Origin: Seminavis robusta
Taxonomy: Eukaryota > Bacillariophyta > Bacillariophyceae > Naviculales > Naviculaceae
Assembly: GCA_903772945.1 (NCBI GenBank)
Contig: CAICTM010000197.1
Location: 29,704 to 93,703, forward strand
DNA length: 64,000 nt
Direction of reading: 5' to 3'
Positions within the stretch are counted from its first letter, which is position 1. Each line of letters begins with the position of its first letter. The position numbers and the translations under genes were made by a program. The notes beneath the pieces are model-generated. The model was given only the letters and a program-made list of their open reading frames with translations. It did not search any database and was not told where the DNA came from. Positions 10,578 through 19,575 of this stretch are shown piece by piece.

Positions 10578-12648
10578 TTATTTCTTGATGGGATGAAACG
10601 ATTCTCTCCCCTTGTTCATGGCGGGCGAGTCATGACACGGAATAATACTGGGTGTATCACGGAAATGACACTTGATATTCGGTTTTGCGGTACAGCATTT
10701 CTTCGTCAGGGGTGTGGCTCCACCACGGAACGGACTCGCCGGCAACTCTATCGTCTCCGTTGGTACCGTGCTTGCTGCTCCTTCTTGGCCCAGAATATCC
10801 GTCACGGTGCTACCCACACAATGATCCTGAACGTACCATTCTCCCATTTGTTGATAAAACAGAATTTTATTGGCCTTGCTCTCCGTCCAACTAAATAGCA
10901 ACAGCAAAAAGAACAAAGCAACGTTGTCAGTTTCGATTACTGGATCCAAGGAGCGCGCCCAAACGAGAAAAAAAACAAGTTTCTTTTGGATGTTTGTATA
11001 CCTACCTCATGTGAAAAATCCACGGATCAATAGTCACTCCAGGTGGCGGTTGGGTGACATTCATGAGATACTTCATGTACTTGTAATCTCGATTGTAATG
11101 GGCTCCCCCCGGAAATTCATCCGCCAATAGAATTTTGACCTTGAGCCCATGCAACGATGCATGTTCACTGAGGACGGTCAAGAAGGGTGCCTGATGGGTG
11201 GATGTACTCAAAATGAGGTCGCCACTGACCAAAAAGTGATTCATAAAGTACTGTGTGATTTGTGAATTGCGCACGTAATAGAATCCGGTATTGCCCGAGT
11301 AGGGAGCGTAGAATTGCGCCATGTTGCCGTCGGTTTGCATGTACATGTCAAACTTTAACGGCTGCTGTTTGTTGTTGTTGCTATTATGAAAATACTCCAG
11401 CGGATGTCGGTACCAAATCATGTCAATATCTTGAAAGAGATAATCGTATCCCAGCAATCCGACCAAATGGACGCAGTAGAGTTTACTGAAAATGGCCAAT
11501 TTGTAGGTTTGATCTCCAAATCGTGCGGCATGTTGTTTGGGTATTTGTGCAAATAGCTCTTGATCGTAGAACGTGTGCAACCCGAGTCCTTTGGAGAGTT
11601 GTTCCGTTTCTGGATCCGTGGCAAACACCAAAACCGACGCCAAGGAGAGATCTCGTGCTTGGGCATTGCAGACAAAGTTGACCAGCATTTCTGTGGACGT
11701 AATGGGAAAAAAGTGAGATTTGAGTTTTACAAATTGCAATTGTCAAGAACGATCTTGCGTTTGTTTGTGTGTTTGTGTCTTACCAGATTGTCCATGATTA
11801 CTGACCATGACAATGATGGTATCCTTGTAGATTGTGGAAGCGGCTTGTCGTGCAATGGGTTTGAGTCGTTCGAGGTACGTTTGATAATTGGCAAGATAGG
11901 GCTGCAACGTCGTGGACCAGTATGTTTTGGTAGTGGACAAATTGGGTGTCTTGGTATGAAAGGGTCGAACATCCATGCCTCGCTTGACGAGTTTCAGTGG
12001 GAGTTCCTTTTTGAGAACGGCTGGAAGTACCGCGGGTTGTGTGCGCATGTGTTTGAAAATGTGATAAGAATTGTACTGTCCCATAATGGCAATGCACTGA
12101 TCGAATCGATTGGGTTCTGTCAGTACAAGCGACATGTAGTTGCAGTTTTCTGTAGCTTGTTGGGTGTTCAAGTGTCGATTGGGAGATCGATCGGTCGAGT
12201 CGTTGGGCATGGACTTTTTGCCGTGCAAAATGAGGACTTGATTGTTGTTGGTGCCACTCGTCGACAGCGGAACTCCAATCTCATCGAATTGAGTCGAAAA
12301 CTCGTCGCGATCCACCAAGGACATGCCCGCCACATAGGAACCCGTACCAGGAGGAAACAAGGGATCCGAGGGCGTCGAAGTAGTAGTAGTTTGACTGGCA
12401 GAAGTCTCTGGACAAGGGGGACAACTTGTGGATGCACTGTCTCCCCCATTGGCGGATGCCGTCAATGGAGCTTGCAGATGATCCTCCTGATTGACAGATT
12501 GACTCTTGCTGCAAATGACACCTCCATCACTCAGCATCCTCGAGGTCACGGCCACTCCTTCTTTGTATCCCAGATAAAACCCCACATACAGAGACGCCAT
12601 TGACAGAGCACAAGCTCTCAGCACGGTAAACAGATTGCTGCCTGCCAT
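10578..12648 (-). CDS. Golgi type II glycosyltransferase, nucleotide-diphospho-sugar transferase family
   Basis: Three exons on the minus strand: 12648-11784, 11690-11006, 10890-10578 (620 aa; introns 93 and 115 bp). Each join restores conserved text: HGQS|EMLVNFVCNAQ at the first and IFHM|SWTESKANKILFYQQMGEW at the second. The N-terminus has one signal anchor (LSMASLYVGFYLGY). The catalytic part shows QDIDMIWYRHPLEYF with a DxD metal/nucleotide-sugar site (about residue 375), then GNTGFYYVRN and the HMSWT ending. This is the PF03407 fold used by GT77 arabinosyl/xylosyltransferases. The expected role is glycan or cell-wall polysaccharide synthesis in the Golgi lumen. The sugar and acceptor cannot be read from sequence. 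Confidence 0.9.
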
Positions 12649-13392
12649 ACTCTACATGTATGTATCATCGAAGAGGAACAAGGACAGTAACTGTGCTTCC
12701 TGCTCTGTTGCTGTGTTGCAATGGCATCAACTGCCGATGAAGGCGAAGCGTTGGTTTTGGTCACTCTACTCACTGGCAAGTTGATCGTCACTCAAGGCGA
12801 CCCCAAGTTTTCGAAAGACGTCCATTCTCAGCCAAGCTGGCTTGTGGAAATGACACACTTGGAATTGGAATGGCCTTCAAGTTGTCGAGCTCCTCTCGGT
12901 ACCATGTACCATGTACGGTAGTACTCGTACCAACACTGCCCAAGGTTGGATCTCACCCCCACTGGCTGCTGGCTAGCTAGCTAGATTCCATGTACTGGTA
13001 CGTGTAAATAGAACTGTCTGTGTATTATTCTAGACTATTATTAATAGCTGGTGGCTACGGTACAACCGATGGTCATGGATGCCAATCAAGATTTCACTTC
13101 CATCAATGCAATCCTCATTTGTGCATGCGTACTATGTAACTGAAGCGCGCTCATTTGTTTCATTCCCTTGGGTCAATTGATTCTTTGGTGTGCGGTGCGG
13201 GCTGCATAATATAGTCTTCACCTGGCATCTGCCCGCAAAAGATAGGAGCATGAATGACGGGATCTTGGTAACGTGATTCGATTCGAGGCTGGGTCCTTTC
13301 CCAATGGTATCCAGTACCTGCACGGCATACCCAGGAAACCGTAGCTTGCCTTGCCTTGATCCGTTGCGATGCTATGCCATACCTATGCCTGC
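12649..13392. other. Intergenic region
   Basis: About 740 bp, containing CTAGCTAGCTAG near 12973 and probably the promoter of the glycosyltransferase gene. I see no supportable gene. Confidence 0.5.
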
Positions 13393-14457
13393 CTACCTCG
13401 AAGTAGCCCAATCCTTCTTCAATCCAATCCCCACTCCAAAGGGAGTCGTTCCTTTTGCATGGTCAAAGATGGGGTTCACCATGTGACAATCCGGACACAC
13501 CACATTCTCGCAATCGGGAACACTAATCAAGACAACACTGCAATCCATACAGGCCGTCTCCAAAGCGGTACCATTGTCCAACGCACGCCAGGTCTCCTTG
13601 GGGCCACGAAAGGGGAGGTAGACTCCTGGGGCAACTTCCATTTCCATGGTGTGATCACTGTGCTGACTCGGGTGCTTTCCCATGAGTTCTGCCTTGCCCG
13701 TAACATTCTCCAACGTTCGGTAGCTGCCCTCAAAGACGTGTTGCACGTCTTCTGTATGCGTCGTAAAGGTCGACTGCGAATCCGGACCCAGCTCCACCAA
13801 CCCTGGCTGCTTACTCTCGTCTGTCAGTTCCGCAAAGAACGCCGCCGTATTGTAGGAGCTATCCATGGTGGCCTCACTGCACGCAAACGATGCAAAGGAG
13901 TGACCCGAAATGTCCAACTCTTGTCCTCCCGTTCGAATCGAAATGGGAGGCGTGTCAATAATATCCTCGAGATGACCCGATCCGTGGCTCGAATTGTGAA
14001 GCGACTTGCGAAGAGACCGGAGGCTCTGGCTGCCACGATGAAGGGACCCTCGCTTCGAGTCGGTGGGCAGGGAACTGCGGCGCTTGACTTCGCCATTCTT
14101 GACACCAGAAGGAGCAGCTGTAAAATTTGTGGCACGGAGACTGGCGATACTGACATGACGAGAGGGTTCTCTCGCCGTAGAGAGGCTCTGGCAGCCACCC
14201 ACACTTTCGCTGCCCAACAATCCAATCAAATCCACACCCGACTTGACACTGCGACGGCCACGAGATCCAGCACTGTTACTCTGACGAGACGAAGGAAAGC
14301 TCACATCGTCGCAGCCGTCACTGTGGTCATCCGGAGGCGAGAACGAGCGTAGGTTCGGTCTCGAGTTGTTATGGAGGCCTCTGCTGAGCTTCTTCTTCAG
14401 GCCGCGAGATCGGGCTCGAGACAAACCGGAAGGAGGTGGGGGGATTGTAGTGGCCAT
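13393..14457 (-). CDS. Ser/Arg-rich protein with C-terminal zinc-ribbon-like domain
   Basis: Single exon of 354 aa. The first about 190 residues are basic and Ser-rich, apparently disordered, with many RRSS/KRGS-type kinase sites. The conserved-looking part is C-terminal: VYLPFRGPKETWRALDNGTALETACMDC, then a 16-residue spacer and CPDCHMVNPIF, a CxxC/CxxC pair (about residues 307-328) typical of a small zinc ribbon. I do not know a named family. The same CxxC...CxxC layout is in the small protein at 16146-16397. Cytosolic regulatory or scaffolding function is only a guess. Confidence 0.75.
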   Translation of the reverse strand: MATTIPPPPSGLSRARSRGLKKKLSRGLHNNSRPNLRSFSPPDDHSDGCDDVSFPSSRQSNSAGSRGRRSVKSGVDLIGLLGSESVGGCQSLSTAREPSRHVSIASLRATNFTAAPSGVKNGEVKRRSSLPTDSKRGSLHRGSQSLRSLRKSLHNSSHGSGHLEDIIDTPPISIRTGGQELDISGHSFASFACSEATMDSSYNTAAFFAELTDESKQPGLVELGPDSQSTFTTHTEDVQHVFEGSYRTLENVTGKAELMGKHPSQHSDHTMEMEVAPGVYLPFRGPKETWRALDNGTALETACMDCSVVLISVPDCENVVCPDCHMVNPIFDHAKGTTPFGVGIGLKKDWATSR

Positions 14458-16145
14458 GGTCTACACAAAGGAAAGAGCAAAAGATATCTGAAGACAGGAA
14501 AGGTTTGGAGCTCGACGACAAAACAAAAGCCCAGCACTTTTTGGAGGGTTTCTTGCTACGAATATAAAAACTCGATTGCTGCAGGGGCAAATATCTTTGC
14601 TTGATCACTGCTATTTTTGCTAGCACTTTGTGAACAAGGACAAGATGCCTCCACCCCAAGTGACACAAAGAGGGCACTAAATTGTTAATGCGCTGGTTAT
14701 CGTCTGATTAGGGGTCTGAAATACACTGGTACCACTGAACGTAGCAGCAGTCTTCCACCTTCAACATAAGATACATTTGTTTTATATTTTGTCTCAGCAA
14801 GATCTTGTTCCGAAGTGTGAAAAAGGAAATGTTTGTCGAACTGGGAGCATCATTCGGTGCTTTGAAACAGCTTGAAGGCCTTGACGGAATGCGAGCATCA
14901 AATAGCAAATGTAGACTATGGAGTGGAAGTGAATTGGTTCAGGATGCCATGATCAAAATGGCACTGCCGCTATGGAAAGTCCTGAAAACACATTTGGTTA
15001 CTCAATGGGGTGGCTGATGAATACAACAACATGATCCATGAAGGCCAATGTTTCGTAGAGGAAAGAGAAAGTTTTGGCTGAGAGGTACATAGCTAGCTAG
15101 AGTCAGCTATTAGCTTCACTTTGTTTGAATGATTCGCATTCAATCCATCGATTCTTTAGACAGGTGTATCATACAGGGTAACGTTCCTGATGTTTTCCAT
15201 AGAATCTAATAACTGAGGTGAGAACGCTACTTATTTGGGAGTACGGCTGGCATAGCTGCTGGCATTCACATTCCGTACCGATACTCAAATGGCCTTATGT
15301 TGCATGCCGTCGCTGTTAATATTTACTGAGAGAGTCTTGTAAATAATGAAGACACCATCGCAAGTCTTGGAGCCTTTGAAGTCTTCGGGGCTTCGGTGGC
15401 TCTCAACTTCGCCGTGCGCCGTGTGGTACAGTTGTACCGGTATCCTGCTGTGGTGCAAGGAGCAAGGAGCAAGGTTGCCATCTTGCAAAGCATCTTTCTG
15501 TATTTTACTACTACCGGTACGAAGCAGTCTGGTACAGATGCCATCGCAAATAACAGCACGATAATAAGGTACCAAAGAAGCGATGGAGAGGCCAAAGGCC
15601 AAAGCCAAAGGCGCCATTGTCAGGCAGCGAAATAAAGTTAAATGTGTTCACTAGAGGCTGGCTATGAACGAGATACCATCTCGGATGCCATCCCAGCCGG
15701 TGGTTGGCTTGCATGGAAAGGAAACGATTTTAAAGCTCTTTTAAAAAAAGGGACCACTTGTGCAAATCTACCTGGCTCCATGACAATCCTTGGAAATACA
15801 TGTAGACTAGTCTAGCTGAGGCCTTTCAAATTGTCTGTGATCTGTGAGTGTGTTGAAGCATCATAGATACTGGTACCGTTAGTAGATCAATGTGGTCTAA
15901 TGGTAAAGTCAAAGAAAAGTCAGGTACCTTTTTTCGAAACTGTAAAATAACGGTCAAAAAAGTATCCCTTTTGACACCTCGCCTGGTAGCTCCTGTGTCG
16001 AAACAGACCGCCTGGCTTCTGTAAGTGAAGCAGCACAGAGTTGGCGCTGGGTGATTGAGTTGATGGCTTGACTGCTGGTGAAGACAATGGACCTCAACTC
16101 TTCTTCTGTATCGTACACCCAAAGTTCGCGGTCAGAAAAGAAGAT
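14458..16145. other. Intergenic region
   Basis: About 1.7 kb. Several short ORFs (for example around 15323-15595 minus and 14805-15017 plus) overlap each other, and none has convincing domain content. ACCGGTA palindromes occur near 15437 and 15513. Confidence 0.45.
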
Positions 16146-16397
16146 ATGGGTAGTTGTTTATCAACCGCAGACAGCAAGAAGGATCCCGCGAAACATGTAG
16201 ACAAACCAGCCGAAATACCATGTCATGCCTGTGGTGTTGTAAACTACATAGAGCCAAAGAAGCATGGGGTTGATTGCTTCAAGTGTGGTCATGAATGCTA
16301 TAGGAATCAAGAAGGAAGCACAGTCTTGAATCTCCCAGACGCACGGGAAAATGATCCAAGAAAACTGATACGCCTGGAGAGATGTAGTGGTTGGTAG
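16146..16397 (+). CDS. Small N-myristoylated-type CxxC zinc-binding protein
   Basis: A longer reading frame starts upstream, but ATG 16146 is chosen because it gives MGSCLS, a textbook N-myristoylation start with an adjacent Cys that could be palmitoylated. The 83-residue product then has two CxxC knuckles (CHACG and CFKCGHEC, about residues 35-60), which could hold one zinc ion. Inference: a membrane-tethered adaptor. No family recognised. Small size and lack of a homologue in hand leave some doubt that it is expressed. Confidence 0.55.
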   Translation: MGSCLSTADSKKDPAKHVDKPAEIPCHACGVVNYIEPKKHGVDCFKCGHECYRNQEGSTVLNLPDARENDPRKLIRLERCSGW

Positions 16398-16763
16398 CTG
16401 GGGCAACAACAAACCAAAAAATGGAAAAGCAAAGCTTTGTAATTCTAAAAGAAAAGAGAGAAATATGTTTCGGTGGGGCGGCGGGGTCGCCATGGGGGTC
16501 AGCCGCAGTCCATGCCAACAGTCACAGCTGCAACATGAAACTACACCCTCCCCCAGACGGGTTATGTTCTAACTAAGAATTAGATTTCTAAAGAGACGAG
16601 GACCTGTGCAAATCTACCCGGTCCAGTCCATCCACAGAGAGAGCTGGTCAAAGTGCAAATGGATTCTGTTATAGTAGGTCAAGTTACGGGTACATGTAGT
16701 TGGTTGATCAGATCTTGCATCCAGCTAGAGTTCGGAAGTGTCTCGCTCAACTCATTGATCGCT
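16398..16763. other. Short intergenic gap between convergent genes
   Basis: Probable 3' UTRs of the small CxxC gene and the CDPK-like gene. No repeat or RNA gene seen. Confidence 0.4.
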
Positions 16764-18574
16764 TCAAACTTTCAAATTTCGTTCAAAGACAAAACGACTC
16801 TGATCAAAGACATTTCCTGAAATGGACATTCGATCGACAGCATTTGCCATGCGGAACTCTTCCGAGGTGAATTGAGCGCTCTGGCGTCGATGGGGATTCC
16901 GGCCGGGTCCACTTTTGCTTTCTAGTAGCAAATCGACGAACACATCGTAGGTAATGGTGCCTTCCGCGCCAGTCTCCACCTGTCGGAGAACCTTTTCGTG
17001 AATGTACTTGTCCAGGTTCAATGACGTCGTGTCCGCCTTGGGAAGCAACGCTCCCAGAACGTGCTTCAGATCTTCGGCGGAGATTTCACCGTCCTTGTCA
17101 TGATCGAAATGTTGGAATGCTTTGAGCATGTTTTCTTCTGTCAAGAGTCGGTCCACTGGAAGAGCACCCACCAAAAATTCACTATACTCAATGAATCCAT
17201 TTCCCAAGAAGTCAACTTGTGCAAAGAGTTCCTTTAATTCCCCCTTGGTCAACTTTTTGATGTCGGCTTCATCTTCCATGTACTTCGCATGAGCCTTTTG
17301 AACATCCTCCTTGGACAGCTTGCCCAGCCCATTCAAATCCAAGGCCTGGTAGATGCGTTCCATTTCAGATTTGTCAAACTTGGACAAACACTGCGAGGCA
17401 ATGTACGTGAGTGCTGCTTGCTGCAGCTTGGAGGGTGCCTGGAGAGAAAATAGATTGTCGATGGCTGACTTGGCCAAGCTGATGTCGCGCTTCTGGACAA
17501 CTTCGATTTGTGCTTGCGTCACTCGTTGAATCCAGGGATGTTGGAGTGCTTCTTTTGCTGAAGGTCGTTTGAAGGGTTCAAAGGACAGCATCTTGGACAA
17601 GAAATCAATTGCATCATCGGATACCAACGCCCATTTGTCCCCTTGAAAGATTTCTTTTCGTTCGACTTCATTCTTGCTATTAATGATCAACTCAAGAGTT
17701 TCCTTGTCATTGGCAGCATCAAATGGCATGTGTCCAGAGAGTGCCAAGAAGGCGACACAGCCAATCGCCCAGATATCGGTTTTGTGACTGTAACTGTGGT
17801 ACTGGAGTGATTCAGGGGCCAAATAGGCGGCGGATCCGATCAACCGTTCTGCTTTTGTGGCAGTCGGGGCCTGGATAGAGTTGCCAAAATCAATGAGTTT
17901 GAGCTGTTCGACACTAAAGCCCACGAACAGCAAAAGAGAGAAGCGGCAGCAAAAGGCAAACGATGGTGACGTTAGGATTCAGTGTGAATGATGAGGGGAG
18001 AATCAAGCCCACCCAAGACGTACCTGACTGTGGAGTCGAGCAGAATATTTTCGGGCTTCAACCCCAAATGGACAACCTGGTGTTTCTGGTAGCAATAGTT
18101 GATTGTACTGAGAATTGTCTTGATCATGACAGCAACATAGAACTCAGACAAGCTAGTTCCTCCGATGATCTGATGGCGTAGTTCTCCACATTTGCAGTAT
18201 TCCATGACTATGCAGAAGTGTTTGTTGTCTTCAAAGGTGGAGAAGACACGGACAATGTTGGGGTGGTCCATCTTCTTGAGCAACTCAATCTCTTGGCGGA
18301 TACGAGCATTTTCATCCTCATTCGAAGAGGACTTGGCCACAATTTTGACGGCTCGTTCTTCACCTGACTCTTTGTGGACACAACGATAGATGACGCTCTT
18401 ACTACCTTCCTCGATCACATCGTTTTCGAAGTCGATGCTGTATAGTTCATCCAAGGACTTGCCACTTCCATCACGTGTATGCTCCGGCACGAAGAGCTTT
18501 GCACTAAACTTGAAAGTCTTGTTTCTGGCTGGGGTTGCCCTTCGGCCAGTTGGGTTGAAGATGTAGCGAACCAT
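16764..18574 (-). CDS. Calcium-dependent protein kinase-like protein with degenerate catalytic loop
   Basis: Two exons on the minus strand, 18574-18024 and 17913-16764 (566 aa), with a 110-bp intron. The join gives DSTVS-VEQLKLIDFGNS. The layout is that of a CDPK: N-terminal extension, kinase domain (about 45-310), junction, then four EF-hand-like loops (DLNGLGKLSKED, DFLGNGFIEYSE, DHDKDGEISAED, and a degenerate ETGAEGTITYDV). Lys77 (AVKI), Asp192 (DFG) and the APE motif (LAPESL) are present. However, the HRD triad reads His169-Leu170-Gly171, so the catalytic Asp is replaced, and the Gly-rich loop is reduced to EEGSKSV. Family knowledge: loss of the HRD Asp usually abolishes phosphotransfer, so a pseudokinase or Ca2+-sensing scaffold is likely. 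No basic G2-type myristoylation start is visible. Confidence 0.87.
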
Positions 18575-19575
18575 GGTTTGACAGTTGAAAGATCGGGTTT
18601 CTTTACTGGAGATTTTGGATTAATGAGCATTCGTCCAGTCTCTCCGATGATGGGCTGGTCGTGGTCCTTGGATCCAAGCTGTCTTTCGATGAAAGGTGTC
18701 TTGGGGAAGATTGCGTTGTGTTTGTGTGCATGAAATGATTGGTGTCACATGCATGACTCAAAGACATTCGCGATCACATGTACTCCCGCATGCAATAATT
18801 CTATTCGCGGTTCCCGACACACCGGTACCGCAGCGTATAGACATGCTGGATGGTGCTCATGCTGGTTGCAGGACCGTGGTACCGCACACTGGATATGAAG
18901 TAGAGGATGTCCATTTGGCCCTACTAGCTTCCTCACCAAGGAATTGGAGAGGACTAACCAGAAAACTTTGATGATTCTTTCCACTCCGCTTCCCGTTCCC
19001 GTTGTTTGCAACCAGCCATGTTTGAAGTTGAATGGTTGAAAGCTCTCTCGCTGCTGGTGCCGCCCGTTACCACTCGCAAAGCTATCCAAGGGCACCATAC
19101 TGGAACCAGAGTCCGGCAGAAGAAAGCTCTAGATCTGCGATGATTGGCCGTCGTACCGGAGAAAGCACTAGATCTGCGATTGGCCGTCGTACTGGTGGAG
19201 AAAAGCTGCCAACACGTCATTGTTGCTTCGAGGGGATGCAATCACTGTCTATTCCAGCCGGACTCTTGCTCCCATCCAATCTGGTACCGTCCCAAGGAAG
19301 ATCATCGCCACTCAGTCCAGCGTAGCACCACCAGAAGGCAAGGCATCTGCATGACACCAGAGTAAGCGGTGGATAAGTGGGCATTAAGCTTCTCTGCCAC
19401 CCTAGCAAACTTCGACTCCGGCTTGTGAATGGCAGTTCTTTGCTTGACATGGGTTTTTGATTGCTACTAGGCTACAGAACTGTACGGCACGGTTAGGATT
19501 CACTTGGTTAATACTTTCGCTTAAACTTTCAATTAGCCACACTACTACAACTACTAGCGCACTGCTCCCAATGAT
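18575..19575. repeat. Intergenic kilobase with a two-copy ~37-bp repeat
   Basis: Two imperfect tandem copies of a 36-39-bp unit (GAAAGCnCTAGATCTGCGAT..GGCCGTCGTAC) at 19121-19159 and 19160-19195; the second lacks a GAT triplet. Otherwise no gene is supported. The left part should contain the promoter of the CDPK-like gene. Confidence 0.6.

Noticed and set aside
15285-15617. Overlapping minus-strand ORFs of 90-110 residues with hydrophobic segments
   Set aside because: Two frames compete over the same bases and neither has conserved motifs; no splice-supported extension found.
15889-15960. tRNA-like A box (TGGTCTAATGG)
   Set aside because: No GGTTCGA-type B box at the right distance and no cloverleaf stems.
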